DNA from: Lysobacterales bacterium
GTDB lineage: Bacteria > Pseudomonadota > Gammaproteobacteria > Xanthomonadales > SZUA-36
Reading direction: 5' to 3'
Assembly (NCBI GenBank): GCA_013002505.1
Contig: JABDJL010000123.1
Span: 27,541-91,540, forward strand
DNA length: 64,000 nucleotides
Part shown: positions 7,418 through 18,109 of the stretch, piece by piece
How positions within the stretch are numbered: the stretch's first letter is position 1
Layout: every line of letters begins with the position of its first letter
Made by a program: the position numbers and the translations under genes
Notes under the pieces: generated by a model
Databases searched by the model: none
The model's input: only the letters and a program-made list of their open reading frames with translations
What the model was told of the DNA's origin: nothing

Positions 7418-10339
7418 ATGAGTAACAACCCTTTCGGCTTGCAGACCCTCACCGAACTGGAAGATCACGGTGCGTTTATCCGCCGTCACATTGGTCCTGA
7501 TGAGCAGGAAATCGAAGACATGCTCAAAGCGGTCGGCGAGCCAGATCTCGACAGCCTGATCAGGAGTACATTGCCGTCGAGCATCCTTGACACGTCCACC
7601 CTTGAACTGCAAGGCGCTCAAACAGAACAGGCAATCCTCGATTCATTGCGCCGGATGGCCGGGCAGAACCGAACCATGCATAACATGATCGGACTGGGAT
7701 ACCACGAGACCGTCACGCCGCCGGTCATTCAACGAAACGTACTGGAAAATCCGGGCTGGTATACCGCTTACACGCCATACCAGGCTGAAATCTCACAAGG
7801 CCGGCTGGAGGCGCTACTGAATTTCCAGCAGATGGTCTGCGACCTGACAGGAATGGAACTTGCCAACGCCTCATTGCTCGACGAGGCGACAGCCGCTGCC
7901 GAGGCCATGGCTCAGATCAAGCGCGATAACCGCAAAAACACCAGTATGCGATTTATCATCGATGAGCAGTGCCTGCCCCAAACCATCGATGTATTGAGGA
8001 CCAGAGCCCGGTTTTTCGAATTCGAACTTGCCGTAGGCGACCCTGCCGCATTACTGGACGAGGGCGACGCATTCGGCATGTTGCTTCAATATCCGGGCGC
8101 TGATGGTGGCATCGTGGATCTCGAACCACTGATTTCAAAAGGGGCACAGAATGAAGTTCGCACAGTCGTTGCCGCCGACCTGATGAGCCTCGCCCTGCTG
8201 AAACCGCCCGGGGAGATGGGTGCCGATATCGTCGTCGGTTCCGCGCAAAGGTTTGGTGTTCCGATGGGTTTTGGCGGGCCGCACGCGGCATTTTATGCGA
8301 CCCGGGAACGCTTCAAGCGATCCATACCGGGGCGAATTATCGGCGTGTCAAAAGACCGTCATGGCCGACTCGCGCTGCGCATGGCGCTACAGACCCGAGA
8401 GCAGCATATCCGGCGTGACAAGGCGACCAGCAACATCTGCACTGCCCAGGCGCTGCTGGCGGTTATGGCCTCGATGTATGCCGTTTATCACGGTCCCCGG
8501 GGACTGCAGAGAATTGCTTCCAGAATCCACAGGATGGCCGCCTTGCTGGCCCATGGACTGAAAGACAGTGGTTTCGAAGTGGAGCAAACCGGTTTCTTCG
8601 ATACCTTTACCGTCAACACCGGAGCGCAGTCTTCGGACACGATCCTCGCCAGGGCGGCCAAAGCGGGAATCAATCTACGGCCCATGGGAGACAAGAGAAT
8701 CGGTCTCAGTGTTGGGGAGAACACCACGCGCGACCATGTCGAAGCCATTTGGCAATCGTTCTCACCAGGTCATTCCGGGTCCGTGGCGTCATTGGAACGC
8801 AGTAAGGACTTCCAGCCCACCTGTATTCCGTTGCCCCTGCAAAGACAATCCGAATTCATGCAGCATGAAGTATTTTCCTTGCACCATTCAGAGACAGAGA
8901 TGCTGCGCTACCTCAAGCGCCTGGAAAACAGGGATCTTTCCCTGGCCCACGCAATGATTTCGCTGGGTTCGTGCACGATGAAACTCAACGCCACCGCGGA
9001 AATGATTCCGGTCACCTGGCCGGAGTTTGCGCATATTCATCCGTTCGCTCCAGGCGATCAGACCAGGGGCTATCGGCAGCTGATTAGAGAGTTGGAAGCG
9101 ATGCTGCAGGCCTGCACAGGCTATGACGCTGTCTCACTGCAGCCCAACGCGGGCTCGCAGGGAGAATACGCAGGACTGATCGCGATTCTCGATTACCACG
9201 CGTCGCGCGGTGATCGCCAACGCAAGGTCTGCCTGATCCCTTCTTCAGCACATGGCACCAATCCGGCCAGCGCCTCCATGGCCGGCATGTCGATCGTCGT
9301 TGTTAAATGTGATGACAACGGCAACGTTGATCTCGCGGACCTGGAAGCCAAGGCAGAGCAGTACAGCGACACGCTGGCCGCACTGATGATCACCTATCCT
9401 TCGACGCACGGCGTATTCGAGCAGGAGATCATTCGCATCTGCGACATCGTCCACGAGCATGGTGGACAGGTCTACCTGGACGGCGCCAACCTTAATGCTC
9501 TGGTGGGCTGCGCGGCTCCCGGCAAGTTCGGGGCGGATGTCTCGCACCTGAACCTTCACAAGACGTTTTGCATTCCTCATGGTGGAGGGGGACCTGGCGT
9601 CGGGCCGGTGTGTGTCGGCTCCCACCTCGCACCTTTCATGCCGGGACACCAGGTGGTCAACATCGAGGCCGCGCATGGCGCCAACGGCCCCGTTGCGGCA
9701 GCGCCCTGGGGCAGCGCGGGAATCCTGCCGATATCGTGGGCTTATATTGCGATGATGGGCCACCAGGGAATGAAAAAAGCCACCCAGGTCGCTATTCTCA
9801 GTGCCAACTATATTGCGCAACGCCTGGGCGATGCCTACCCGGTGCTGTACAAGGGCAAAAATGGCAGGGTGGCACACGAATGCATCATTGACCTCCGGCC
9901 CTTCAAGGATGCAGGTGTCAGCGAAGAAGATGTCGCAAAACGCCTGATCGATTATGGCTTCCATGCGCCAACCATGAGCTTTCCGGTACCGGGAACCTTG
10001 ATGATCGAGCCAACGGAAAGCGAGCCAAAAACCGAGATAGATCGCTTTTGTGACGCTATGCTGCTGATTCGTGACGAGATTCGAAAAGTCGAATCGGGTG
10101 AGTGGCCGGCCGATGACAACCCGCTGGCCAATTCGCCACATAACTCGATGGATCTCGTTGGCGATTGGGACCACCCCTATTCCCGCGAAGTAGCCGTGTA
10201 TCCTGCAGAAAACCTGAAGCACGGAAAATTCTGGCCGCAGGTGACGCGCGTGGATAATGTTTACGGGGATCGGCACCTGTTCTGCAGTTGCCCGCCGCTG
10301 GAAGCATGGCTGGAAGAAGACGCAGAGCTGGAAGCTTAG
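7418..10339 (+). CDS. gcvP: glycine dehydrogenase (decarboxylating), P protein
   Basis: PLP-dependent P protein of the glycine cleavage system, which decarboxylates glycine and passes the aminomethyl group to the H protein lipoyl arm. This is the long single-chain form with N- and C-terminal halves fused. The start of the family fold is [15 protein letters not shown], and the PLP lysine is in HLNLHKTF (K715) followed by the glycine-rich [13 protein letters not shown] 7418 was preferred because the family begins near it; in-frame starts at 7385 and 7409 exist. No gcvT or gcvH lies in this window, and I see no glycine riboswitch in the short gap after ctaB. Confidence 0.96.
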   Translation: MSNNPFGLQTLTELEDHGAFIRRHIGPDEQEIEDMLKAVGEPDLDSLIRSTLPSSILDTSTLELQGAQTEQAILDSLRRMAGQNRTMHNMIGLGYHETVTPPVIQRNVLENPGWYTAYTPYQAEISQGRLEALLNFQQMVCDLTGMELANASLLDEATAAAEAMAQIKRDNRKNTSMRFIIDEQCLPQTIDVLRTRARFFEFELAVGDPAALLDEGDAFGMLLQYPGADGGIVDLEPLISKGAQNEVRTVVAADLMSLALLKPPGEMGADIVVGSAQRFGVPMGFGGPHAAFYATRERFKRSIPGRIIGVSKDRHGRLALRMALQTREQHIRRDKATSNICTAQALLAVMASMYAVYHGPRGLQRIASRIHRMAALLAHGLKDSGFEVEQTGFFDTFTVNTGAQSSDTILARAAKAGINLRPMGDKRIGLSVGENTTRDHVEAIWQSFSPGHSGSVASLERSKDFQPTCIPLPLQRQSEFMQHEVFSLHHSETEMLRYLKRLENRDLSLAHAMISLGSCTMKLNATAEMIPVTWPEFAHIHPFAPGDQTRGYRQLIRELEAMLQACTGYDAVSLQPNAGSQGEYAGLIAILDYHASRGDRQRKVCLIPSSAHGTNPASASMAGMSIVVVKCDDNGNVDLADLEAKAEQYSDTLAALMITYPSTHGVFEQEIIRICDIVHEHGGQVYLDGANLNALVGCAAPGKFGADVSHLNLHKTFCIPHGGGGPGVGPVCVGSHLAPFMPGHQVVNIEAAHGANGPVAAAPWGSAGILPISWAYIAMMGHQGMKKATQVAILSANYIAQRLGDAYPVLYKGKNGRVAHECIIDLRPFKDAGVSEEDVAKRLIDYGFHAPTMSFPVPGTLMIEPTESEPKTEIDRFCDAMLLIRDEIRKVESGEWPADDNPLANSPHNSMDLVGDWDHPYSREVAVYPAENLKHGKFWPQVTRVDNVYGDRHLFCSCPPLEAWLEEDAELEA

Positions 10340-10341
10340 CC

Positions 10342-10665
10342 TTGATCGACCCGGATTATTCGAACTCGCATCGCGATCGTTTAAACCTGTTGCTTCACTT
10401 GTTTGCCGTGCCACTATTCTGGCTGGCCACCTTCATGGCGCTTACATTCTTGGCCATGGGCGCGTGGAGCAACCTCGCATGGGCGTCTGCTGGTTTTGGA
10501 GTTTCGCTGGGCATACAGGCCGTTGGACACAAGCGTGAACAGGTTCCGCCCCGGGCATTCGCTGGTCCGTTGGATTTCATCACGCGGATTTTCCGGGAAC
10601 AGTTTTATCGGTTTCCGGCGCTTGTTCTGAATGGACAGTGGTGGCGCAACTTTCGCGGCGGGTGA
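10342..10665 (+). CDS. Mpo1-like (DUF962) small membrane protein
   Basis: A 107-residue protein with two or three hydrophobic segments. The opening HRDRLNLLLHLFAVPLFW, the central GVSLGIQAVGH and the final GPLDFITRIFREQF match the Mpo1/YGL010w (DUF962) family. In yeast the namesake is an Fe(II)-dependent dioxygenase of 2-hydroxy fatty acids, and conserved histidines of that type are visible here; activity of the bacterial protein is an inference. The TTG start at 10342 is preferred because GGAAG sits 7 nt upstream and the gene then begins just after the gcvP stop. The alternative ATG at 10288 would overlap gcvP by 52 nt. Confidence 0.78.
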   Translation: MIDPDYSNSHRDRLNLLLHLFAVPLFWLATFMALTFLAMGAWSNLAWASAGFGVSLGIQAVGHKREQVPPRAFAGPLDFITRIFREQFYRFPALVLNGQWWRNFRGG

Positions 10666-10666
10666 G

Positions 10667-11737
10667 TCAGCCCGATTGTTCAGCCGTGAAAAGCGAATCT
10701 GTTGTTTTTCGTAACCAGATACTGCCGCCGGTATTCTTGAGCGTCAACGGCATTTCACGCTCAAAAAACGGCTGATGATGACGGTGCATGAAGGTGTTCA
10801 TCAGGACCACTTCAAAAGCGCTGTTGTATTCCAGGAAAGCGCGCAGCATGTAAGCCTCGTTCCAGGCCCTGCCCTCTCTGAGCCATTGAGGGGGATACTC
10901 AAATGGGAAGAATACATCGTGAAAATGAACGTAGACCCCTTCAGCCAGGGCTGGGAGGATATCGAAAAATATGCGGTTGACGTCGCTGCCGGCCTTGCTG
11001 ACATGGGTGGAATCGATAAACAGTATGTCATTGGCCCCGAGCCTCTTAAACTCTTCCAGAGCGACGTCCTGCAGCGGCGATGACACGATCCGTATATTGT
11101 TGAGATCGGTGTCTTCAAGCAACGAAATCAGCAACTCGGGGAAGGGTTCGACAAATGCCAGCTTAATCTGGTCATCAAAATGCAGCTCATTGGTATCGAG
11201 CATCATGCACGATGAAAAACCCGAACCGATCTCGATTATCCGTGCTGGGCGGACTGACCGGATCATGCAGTGCAACATGATCGCATCGCTGTAAGAATAG
11301 GCGGGATTGTCGTAGTAGTAACGCACACCAGGGCTTTTTCCCCCGGTAAATTCCATCGCCTGGTAGTAAGGAATGAATGTCTCGACGAGGGCGCGTTGGG
11401 AGTCTTCTCGCAGGTCAATTGCCGGCACCGTGCGGCCAGCCGAGTCAAACACTGCTTCGGCCATTTCTGAAGCTGCACCGAACACGGGTACCGGAGAATA
11501 AAAATGTCCCGGTGCCACAAATCCCTGCTGCCGCTTTATCTCATTCAGTTCTTCGGACCCGCGTTTGCATTCTGCGTTCAGTCTGTCGCATTCATGGCCC
11601 AGCTTTTCACATTGCCGGCCCAACTCTTCGCATTCAGCCTGCAATGCTTCGGCCCTGGCGCGTAACGCATCCAGTTCCTCGAGTTCCGCCCGTATCAAAG
11701 GCAGTCTCCGCGCCAGGTTTGTCAGTGGATTGATCAT
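10667..11737 (-). CDS. class I SAM-dependent methyltransferase with N-terminal coiled coil
   Basis: A 356-residue protein. Residues of about 10-75 form a predicted coiled coil (AELEELDALRARAEALQ onward) with cysteines at 36, 43, 50 and 57, exactly seven residues apart. The C-terminal part looks like a Rossmann methyltransferase: ARIIEIGSGFSS is the SAM-binding motif I, LAFVEPFPELL fits motif II, and ANDILFIDSTH and VYVHFHDVF follow. Similar domains occur in sugar or macrocin-type O-methyltransferases, but the substrate is unknown. The longer reading start at 11788 runs into the rpoH terminator region, so ATG 11737 was chosen. It converges on the Mpo1-like gene with 1 nt between them. Confidence 0.8.
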   Translation of the reverse strand: MINPLTNLARRLPLIRAELEELDALRARAEALQAECEELGRQCEKLGHECDRLNAECKRGSEELNEIKRQQGFVAPGHFYSPVPVFGAASEMAEAVFDSAGRTVPAIDLREDSQRALVETFIPYYQAMEFTGGKSPGVRYYYDNPAYSYSDAIMLHCMIRSVRPARIIEIGSGFSSCMMLDTNELHFDDQIKLAFVEPFPELLISLLEDTDLNNIRIVSSPLQDVALEEFKRLGANDILFIDSTHVSKAGSDVNRIFFDILPALAEGVYVHFHDVFFPFEYPPQWLREGRAWNEAYMLRAFLEYNSAFEVVLMNTFMHRHHQPFFEREMPLTLKNTGGSIWLRKTTDSLFTAEQSG

Positions 11738-11793
11738 GCTTTTGCTTCGAGATCGGTGCACACAGCTTACACCACCGACTTTGCGCACCGGCC

Positions 11794-11823
11794 AAAAAAA
11801 AGCCTCCGCTAAGGAGGCTTTTC
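11794..11823 (-). terminator. rho-independent terminator after rpoH
   Basis: The stem AAGCCTCC (11800-11807) pairs with GGAGGCTT (11813-11820) around a five-base loop. On the minus strand the hairpin is followed by a run of eight T, which fits termination of rpoH, whose stop is at 11844. On the plus strand only a short T run follows. Confidence 0.85.
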
Positions 11824-11843
11824 AGTCAACAGGTCAGCCGTGC

Positions 11844-12707
11844 TCAGGCGGCCAGACTGGCCCTCATCTTGTTCATTGCATTGGCTTCAAGCTGGCGAAT
11901 ACGCTCGGCGGACACGCCGTAACGGTCGGCCAATTCCTGCAAAGTGGCTTTCTGATCTGACAACCAGCGGCTGCGAATGATGTCCTGGCTGCGCTCGTCT
12001 AGCTGGCCAAGACCGTCATACAACAAGCTGTTATTGTGCTCCTCGATATCGGCAGCCTCTGCTGAGTCTTCAGGAGAATCAGTGTGGCTTTCGAGAAATG
12101 CGGCGGGGGCCACCCGTGGCTTGTCATCGTCATCCGAATCCTGCGACATGTCAAAACCGATGTCCTGCCCGGAAAGGCGGGACTCCATCTCCATGACCAC
12201 CTCGGGTTTGACCCCAAGATTCTCAGCCACGGTATTGACCTCGTCCATGTTCAGCCAGCCAAGCCGCTTCTTGGACTTGCGGAGGTTAAAGAACAGTTTG
12301 CGCTGGGCCTTGGTGGTCGCAACCTTGACGATACGCCAGTTGCGCAGGATAAATTCGTGCATCTCGGCGCGAATCCAGTGCACGGCAAATGAGACCAGCC
12401 GAACTTCACGTTCAGGGTCGAATCGCTTGACCGCTTTCATCAGGCCGATATTGCCTTCCTGGACCAGATCGCCCAGCTGCAGGCCATATCCGGTATAGCC
12501 CTTGGCCACGTGCACGACAAAACGCAGGTGCGCAAGCACCAGGCGGCGTGCGGCCTCAATATCATCTTCGTCGCGGTAGCGGTAAGCGAGTTCACGCTCT
12601 TCCTCCAGGCTCAGCATCGGAATCTTGTTCACTTCCTGGATGTACGCTTCCAGGCTTCCGGTGCCGGCCGGGACCAGCAAATGGCTTGGTACCAGTGCTT
12701 TGCTCAT
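11844..12707 (-). CDS. rpoH: RNA polymerase heat-shock sigma factor sigma-32
   Basis: Alternative sigma factor that directs RNA polymerase to heat-shock promoters; 287 residues, the usual length. Region 2 has [19 protein letters not shown] and [15 protein letters not shown]. The RpoH box that separates this family from sigma-70 is present as QRKLFFNLR. Region 4 ends with the helix-turn-helix [19 protein letters not shown] strong AGGAGG lies 4 nt before the ATG and an extended -10 promoter lies just upstream. The gene neighbours ftsX-ftsE, the common gammaproteobacterial order ftsE-ftsX-rpoH. Confidence 0.97.
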   Translation of the reverse strand: MSKALVPSHLLVPAGTGSLEAYIQEVNKIPMLSLEEERELAYRYRDEDDIEAARRLVLAHLRFVVHVAKGYTGYGLQLGDLVQEGNIGLMKAVKRFDPEREVRLVSFAVHWIRAEMHEFILRNWRIVKVATTKAQRKLFFNLRKSKKRLGWLNMDEVNTVAENLGVKPEVVMEMESRLSGQDIGFDMSQDSDDDDKPRVAPAAFLESHTDSPEDSAEAADIEEHNNSLLYDGLGQLDERSQDIIRSRWLSDQKATLQELADRYGVSAERIRQLEANAMNKMRASLAA

Positions 12708-12732
12708 TTAACCTCCTGTAGTCAAGCGGCCC

Positions 12733-12741
12733 ATTATAACA
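12733..12741 (-). promoter_or_regulatory. extended -10 promoter element of rpoH
   Basis: Reading the minus strand, TGTTATAAT is an exact extended -10 element (TGn then TATAAT; hexamer 12733-12738). No good -35 hexamer is seen at normal spacing, which is tolerated with an extended -10. It lies about 25 nt ahead of the rpoH start codon. Confidence 0.6.
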
Positions 12742-12911
12742 TTTTTCGAGCCCCTGGAAGCGAGTTGAAGGCTATACGGCGCTTCAACAAGGTGAATCTT
12801 CCGGGGCGCCTGCCCCGCCTGATCCGATCAATCTTCACTGTCCGATTGGACAATACTTCGGGTATTGAGTTCGACCGTGAATCTGCCAGGAATATTGCAG
12901 GATAACCCGGA

Positions 12912-13886
12912 TTACCGGCGCCCGAGAGTTCCCCCGACAGCCAGAATTCGAAGGTAGCGCTGAACGGCGATCCAGGCGCCAAGCAGGCCAAGTGCCGCGC
13001 TGACCAGCAGCAGCACCGACGTCTGGGTGATATCAAGCCCTGACAGGCTCATGTCGCGGCCATACGCGTCGAGCAGGCGGCCCAGGGGCCGGGCCAGGTA
13101 GAACAGGCAAAGCTGAACCAGCCCGGCCGCCAACAGCCCTCCCATCAGGCCATACCAGAGACCCGAATACAGAAACGGCTGGCGGATAAAAGCATTGCCC
13201 GCTCCGACCAGCGCCAGAATTTCGATTTCTTCAGATCGCGCCGCCACGTCGAGCCGGATGGTGTTCGCAACCACCACGATTACGGCCAGGCCGAAAACCA
13301 GTGATAATACCGTCACGGCGGCTTTGCCGAGATCGAGCATCCGGCCCAGACGCTGCAGCCACTTGTGGTCAAACTGCACGGAGTCTACACCGTTAACAGA
13401 TTCCAGATGAGCCACCAGGCCGGCTACCTGGGCTTCAAATTCGGTAGATACCAAGCCCGGGCCCGCCGGCCGGACCATCAATACCCATGGCAATGGGTTA
13501 GTCCCAAGCATCTCCAGCGACGGGCCGAAGCCAGAGGATTCGCTGAATTCGGCCATGCCTTGCTGCGGCGACACGGACTGAACATCAGCCACGTCATTCC
13601 TGGATGCGAGACTTTGCGCCACGCCTGCCACCTGCGCCTCTGTCGCACCGGGAAGCATGAAAACGGTCACTGAACTCCAGTCTTCGCGTTTCAGATCAAG
13701 TTGATCGAGGTTATCGAGCATCACGTAAAGACCCAGCGGCAACAGGATTCCAATACCCAGCACCAAGACGGTCATCAGCGTCCCGGTACGGTGATGTAAC
13801 AAAGCGCCGAGGCTCGAGAAAAAACTGTAGCTGTGTCTTCGCAGCCACGCACGAACCCGCCTGCGCAGCGCGCCTGCGCCATTCAT
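12912..13886 (-). CDS. ftsX: cell division protein FtsX
   Basis: Membrane partner of FtsE in the divisome ABC complex, which controls periplasmic murein hydrolases. The 324-residue protein has an N-terminal cytoplasmic stretch rich in arginine, a first transmembrane helix (about residues 33-58), a periplasmic domain and three further helices, the FtsX topology. Family segments include LGALLHHRTGTLMTVLVLGIG and the C-terminal ALVGAGNAFIRQPFLYSG. It overlaps ftsE by 4 nt and lies upstream of rpoH with a gap of 204 nt that contains the rpoH promoter. Confidence 0.95.
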   Translation of the reverse strand: MNGAGALRRRVRAWLRRHSYSFFSSLGALLHHRTGTLMTVLVLGIGILLPLGLYVMLDNLDQLDLKREDWSSVTVFMLPGATEAQVAGVAQSLASRNDVADVQSVSPQQGMAEFSESSGFGPSLEMLGTNPLPWVLMVRPAGPGLVSTEFEAQVAGLVAHLESVNGVDSVQFDHKWLQRLGRMLDLGKAAVTVLSLVFGLAVIVVVANTIRLDVAARSEEIEILALVGAGNAFIRQPFLYSGLWYGLMGGLLAAGLVQLCLFYLARPLGRLLDAYGRDMSLSGLDITQTSVLLLVSAALGLLGAWIAVQRYLRILAVGGTLGRR

Positions 13887-14569
13887 GAAAGACGCCGCAC
13901 AGATTGGGCCGGAATGTCGTCCACGAGCCTGCCTTCAGACAATACCAGGACGCGTTGACCCATTTGGCGAATCAATGAAAGGTCATGGCTGGCGATCAGG
14001 ACGGTCACCCCAGCCTCGCTGACGCTGCGGAACAGGCCAAACAATTCGGCAGAAAGATCAGGGTCCAGATTTCCGGTAGGTTCATCGGCCAGCAGCAGTG
14101 GCGGCATCGATACGATCGCCCGCGCGATGCCGACGCGCTGCTGCTCTCCGCCTGAGAGCGCAAGTGGCCAGGACTTTGCCCGGTCTAACAACCCAACCTT
14201 GTCAAGCGCCGCCCGAACCCGCTTGCGGATATCCGAGACGCGCAAGCCTGCGATCATCAACGGCAGGGCAACGTTATCCCCCACCGTCTTGTCATTGAGC
14301 AACTTATGATCCTGGAAGATCATACCGATTTGCTGACGAACCGACGGCGCGGCCTTGTCGGGCAGCTTGCTCAGGTTTCGACCGCCGACCAGTACCTGCC
14401 CGCGGCTGGCACGCTCAAGCATCATGACCAGGCGCAGCAAAGTACTCTTGCCGGCACCGGAATGCCCGGTCAGAAAGACCATGCTACCGCGCGGAATGTC
14501 GAAATTAACACCGGAAAGGGCCTGTTTTCCGCCGGGATACCGCTTGCTAACCTGTTCAAATCGAATCAT
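13883..14569 (-). CDS. ftsE: cell division ATP-binding protein FtsE
   Basis: ABC ATPase that pairs with FtsX at the division site. From MIRFEQVSKRYPGG the protein is 228 residues, the typical FtsE length; a longer ORF from 14590 adds seven residues and is less likely. Walker A GHSGAGKS is at residues 35-42, the signature LSGGEQQRV and Walker B LLLADEPTGNLD follow near 136-165, and the switch histidine is in IASHDLSL. The stop overlaps the ftsX start by 4 nt. ftsY, the usual third member, is not in this window. Confidence 0.96.
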   Translation of the reverse strand: MIRFEQVSKRYPGGKQALSGVNFDIPRGSMVFLTGHSGAGKSTLLRLVMMLERASRGQVLVGGRNLSKLPDKAAPSVRQQIGMIFQDHKLLNDKTVGDNVALPLMIAGLRVSDIRKRVRAALDKVGLLDRAKSWPLALSGGEQQRVGIARAIVSMPPLLLADEPTGNLDPDLSAELFGLFRSVSEAGVTVLIASHDLSLIRQMGQRVLVLSEGRLVDDIPAQSVRRLS

Positions 14570-14650
14570 GGCGCGCGCATTATCGCCCAAGTGGGACCTG
14601 TCGTGTTGAACCGGGACCAGCCTTACGTTCAGTACCGCAATGGCAGGGCG

Positions 14651-15943
14651 CTATCGTCTGCCGCCACCTGAGCGGTTACCACGTCCACCGCCCCGATTTC
14701 GGCCACCATGCGGTTTGCCCCGGTGTCGTGCTTTCGGGGGCGGTGGCGGAGGGCGTTTGAATTTCGGCTGGTCTACCGTTTCAGTTGACTCCATTGGGAT
14801 CGGGTAGCCAATGTAATCCTCGATTTCAGGCAGGTGAAAAGCATAATCCTCGCAAGCGAAACTGATGGCTTCGCCCTTGGCGCCAAGCCTGGCCGTGCGG
14901 CCAATACGGTGCACATAATCTTCGGCGTCCTGCGGCAGGTCGAAGTTGATGACGTGGGTGACATCGGGAATATGCAGGCCGCGGGCGGCGACGTCGGTCG
15001 CCACCAGGATGTGAATTTCGCCGTCGTGAAATTTGCGCAACAGCGTCTGGCGTTTTTTCTGGTGTACCTGGCCGGAAATGACTGCCGCGGAATGACCATT
15101 CGCATTCAGCGTACGCCCAACCCGATCGGCTGCAGCTCGGGTATTGGTGAATACCATCACGTGCCCATCGTCCATGTCTCTGAGCAGGCCAATCAACATC
15201 GGAATCTTTTCATTGTTGGCCGGGTAGTAAACGCGTTGCTCGACATTATCGGCAGTGACCTGGTCGGACTCGACCTTGATGGTTTCCGGGCTGTTCATGT
15301 GCTCGTATGCCAATTCCATGACACGGAAGCCCAGGGTCGCTGAAAACATCAGTCCCTGTCGCTCATCGGGCGGTGGTGTGCGGCGCAGCAAAAATCGGAT
15401 GTCCTTGATAAAACCCAGGTCAAACATGCGGTCCGCTTCATCCAGCACTACCACTTCGATATTCCTGAGGTGATAGACCTTCTGTTTGAAATAGTCGATC
15501 AGGCGCCCCGGAGTCCCGATCAGGATATCCACGCCTTCCTGTAACTGGTTGCGTTGCTTGTCGTAGTCTACGCCACCATAAGCAAGACCAAAACGCAGAC
15601 CGGTCTGGCCACCAAGCAGCACGGCGTCGCGATGAATCTGCAAAGCCAGTTCGCGGGTCGGCGCCACCACCAGAGCCCTGGGGTGCCTGCGTCGGTCGTC
15701 TTGCGGTTTATGTGACAACAGTCGCTCGAAGATCACCAGCAGGAATGCCGCCGTCTTGCCGGTACCCGTTTGGGCCTGGCCTGCCACATCCGCGCCTTTC
15801 AGCGCCAATGGCAAAGTCAATTCCTGGATTGGCGTGCAATGTGTAAAACCTGCCTTTTCCAGTCCGGCACGGACATCATCTCGCAAATCCAGGCTGTCAA
15901 ACCGGGTATCTGTTAGTGGGCTGCTACTTAATTTTTCGGACAT
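14651..15943 (-). CDS. rhlB: DEAD-box RNA helicase RhlB
   Basis: ATP-dependent RNA helicase, in this group part of the RNA degradosome. The Q motif is FTHCTPIQ, Walker A AQTGTGKT, motif II DEAD in [10 protein letters not shown], motif III SAT in MFSATLG, and motif [12 protein letters not shown]. The C terminus is a proline stretch followed by an RGG-like basic glycine tail, suited to RNA binding. RhlB rather than another DEAD protein is favoured by position: it is divergent from trxA-rho, as in many gammaproteobacteria. ATG 15943 was chosen; an in-frame TTG at 15961 exists. Confidence 0.92.
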   Translation of the reverse strand: MSEKLSSSPLTDTRFDSLDLRDDVRAGLEKAGFTHCTPIQELTLPLALKGADVAGQAQTGTGKTAAFLLVIFERLLSHKPQDDRRRHPRALVVAPTRELALQIHRDAVLLGGQTGLRFGLAYGGVDYDKQRNQLQEGVDILIGTPGRLIDYFKQKVYHLRNIEVVVLDEADRMFDLGFIKDIRFLLRRTPPPDERQGLMFSATLGFRVMELAYEHMNSPETIKVESDQVTADNVEQRVYYPANNEKIPMLIGLLRDMDDGHVMVFTNTRAAADRVGRTLNANGHSAAVISGQVHQKKRQTLLRKFHDGEIHILVATDVAARGLHIPDVTHVINFDLPQDAEDYVHRIGRTARLGAKGEAISFACEDYAFHLPEIEDYIGYPIPMESTETVDQPKFKRPPPPPPKARHRGKPHGGRNRGGGRGNRSGGGRR

Positions 15944-16163
15944 ATAATGATTTCTTCCCAAGAGGAACCTTTAATGACAGGCCTTGAAAACTTCGACTCG
16001 CGCCTTGAAATAGACAAGCGGTTCAGTTGAAATGACTGCCCAGATAAACGGCCACTGCCCCTCAAGCCGCCTGATCATCCAAATACGGGCCTTGAATTGA
16101 GTCATATTAACCGCGCGGCAGCCGCCATACCAGTGGCGCCACGCGAATCCAGGAGATAGAAGA

Positions 16164-16490
16164 GTGAGTGAACACGTCATCCACGTTACAGACGGCGATT
16201 TTGAAGAACGGGTATTAAACGCCGAAGGCCCGGTTCTGGTTGATTACTGGGCGGAATGGTGCGGACCCTGCAAGATGATCGCACCGATCATCGATGAAAT
16301 CGCGCGCGAGTATGACGGCAAACTCACCGTCGCCAAGCTCGATATCGACAGCAACAGCGCCACGCCGCAACAATACAGCGTGCGCGGTATCCCGACCTTA
16401 ATGATATTCAAGGACGGCCAGGTCCAGGGCACCAAGGTGGGCGCCATGACGCTGGGCCACCTGAAATCCTTCGTGGAAGAAACGATCTGA
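16164..16490 (+). CDS. trxA: thioredoxin 1
   Basis: General cytoplasmic thiol-disulfide reductase, 108 residues. The active site is WCGPC, inside [16 protein letters not shown], and the cis-proline segment is [10 protein letters not shown]. The start codon is GTG with AGGAGA seven bases upstream. It sits between divergent rhlB and rho, the classical position. Confidence 0.98.
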   Translation: MSEHVIHVTDGDFEERVLNAEGPVLVDYWAEWCGPCKMIAPIIDEIAREYDGKLTVAKLDIDSNSATPQQYSVRGIPTLMIFKDGQVQGTKVGAMTLGHLKSFVEETI

Positions 16491-16820
16491 CAATAAAAAT
16501 GGCTTTTATCCCGTCGGGCCGGTCCTGCGGCCCAACAGGATGAGAAATTAACTGGACGGTTGCCGGTTAACATGCTAATTTTGTCGAATCTGCAGCGGGT
16601 GCTCCACCCGGTCTGAACGTCTCCCTAAGTAATTCCAGGTCAAATCCAGACATACCGGGACTTCGTAGCGAGACGATGGGCCATCTAGCCAGGCCATCAC
16701 CGGGCGATCCGCTGAACTCAAACAAACTCTGATTATCTAGCTGAACACGGCAACACTGCCGCCAAACCCAATCCCGGGCTGCTGCCGGGAACCCATGCCT
16801 ATCATGCAAAGAAGCCTTTT
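16491..16820. other. trxA-rho intergenic region (rho leader)
   Basis: This 330-nt stretch contains no supported gene. Near the start is a short inverted repeat ATAAAA-ATGGC-TTTTAT and a GGGCCG/CGGCCC hairpin without a T run. A further hairpin CCCGG-GCTGCTG-CCGGG lies about 35 nt ahead of the rho ATG. In enterobacteria the rho leader is the site of Rho autoregulation; the same role here is inferred from position. I could not assign a confident promoter. Confidence 0.4.
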
Positions 16821-18077
16821 ATGAATCTTACAGAACTGAAACAAAAACCGATTGCCGAACTTTTGGAAATCGCCAACGAACTTGGCCTTGAGGGCGTCGC
16901 GCGCTCACGCAAACAGGACGTCATTTTTTCGATCCTGAAAGCGCACGCCAAAAACGGCGAGAGCATCTATGGCCAGGGCGTACTGGAAATTTTACAGGAT
17001 GGTTTCGGCTTTCTTAGATCGGCAGACAGCTCATACCTGGCCGGTCCCGACGACATTTATGTGTCGCCCAGCCAGATCAGGCGTTTCAGTTTACGTACCG
17101 GCGACATGCTGGCCGGCAAGATCAGGCCACCCAAGGACAGTGAACGCTATTTCGCGCTGTTAAAGGTTGAAGAACTCAACTACGAATCGCCGGATGCAGC
17201 CAAGCGCAAGATACTTTTCGAAAACCTGACCCCCGAATTCCCAACCAAGCAATTCGTCCTTGAACGCGGTAATGGCAGCACAGAAGACATTACCGCCAGG
17301 ATTATCGACCTCGTGTCTCCGATCGGCATGGGTCAACGCGGCCTCGTGGTGTCCCCCCCGAAAGCGGGTAAAACCATCATGCTGCAGAACATCGCGACCA
17401 GCCTCCGGGCCAACCATCCGGATTGCAAGATGATCATCCTGCTCATTGACGAACGGCCCGAAGAGGTCACCGAAATGCAGCGTTCGGTCGATGCAGAAGT
17501 CATCTCCAGCACATTTGACGAGCCCGCGTCTCGCCACGTGCAAGTCGCTGAAATGGTGATTGAGCGCGCCAAGCGCCTGGTTGAGCATAAGCACGAGGTC
17601 GTGATCCTGCTTGACTCGATCACCCGGCTCGCGCGCGCCTACAACACGGTGGCACCCTCATCCGGCAAAGTTTTGACGGGTGGTGTGGACGCCAATGCCC
17701 TGCAAAGGCCGAAGCGCTTTTTCGGCGCCGCCAGGAACGTAACCGAGGGCGGCTCATTGACCATTATCGCCACCGCACTGGTAGATACCGGTTCGAAGAT
17801 GGACGAGGTGATTTACGAAGAATTCAAAGGCACCGGTAACATGGAGATTCACCTGGCACGACGGATCGCCGAAAAACGTGTTTACCCGGCCATCGACATC
17901 AACCGTTCGGGCACGCGCCGCGAAGAACTGATGATCGGCCAGCAACAACTGCAAAAAATGTGGATCCTCAGAAAACTGTTGCACCCGATGGATGAAGCGC
18001 AGGCCATCGAGTTCATGCTCGACAAGATGAAGGCCACCAAGACCAACGCGGAGTTCTTCAACTTCATGAAGCGCTGA
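16821..18077 (+). CDS. rho: transcription termination factor Rho
   Basis: Hexameric RNA-dependent ATPase that ends transcription; 418 residues, the usual length. The N-terminal domain starts [18 protein letters not shown] and leads into the RNA-binding cold-shock-like domain ([15 protein letters not shown]). The ATPase core has Walker A PPKAGKT, Walker [17 protein letters not shown], and the Q and R loops in [11 protein letters not shown] and NMEIHLARR. The C terminus keeps the FNFMKR type ending. All features match a functional Rho. Confidence 0.98.
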   Translation: MNLTELKQKPIAELLEIANELGLEGVARSRKQDVIFSILKAHAKNGESIYGQGVLEILQDGFGFLRSADSSYLAGPDDIYVSPSQIRRFSLRTGDMLAGKIRPPKDSERYFALLKVEELNYESPDAAKRKILFENLTPEFPTKQFVLERGNGSTEDITARIIDLVSPIGMGQRGLVVSPPKAGKTIMLQNIATSLRANHPDCKMIILLIDERPEEVTEMQRSVDAEVISSTFDEPASRHVQVAEMVIERAKRLVEHKHEVVILLDSITRLARAYNTVAPSSGKVLTGGVDANALQRPKRFFGAARNVTEGGSLTIIATALVDTGSKMDEVIYEEFKGTGNMEIHLARRIAEKRVYPAIDINRSGTRREELMIGQQQLQKMWILRKLLHPMDEAQAIEFMLDKMKATKTNAEFFNFMKR

Positions 18078-18109
18078 CGCAACGCAACTGAAGCGATGGA
18101 GTCAAAGCC

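Noticed and set aside
9245..10414. 389-codon antisense ORF in gcvP
   Set aside because: A shadow frame of a well-conserved gene; it carries no family motif or ribosome binding site.
12734..13036. ORF on the minus strand between rpoH and ftsX
   Set aside because: It overlaps the ftsX 3' end in another frame and covers the rpoH promoter; composition is unlike a protein of this genome.
16494..16560. Intrinsic terminator after trxA
   Set aside because: The GGGCCG/CGGCCC hairpin lacks a following T run, and the A/T inverted repeat before it has no GC stem.
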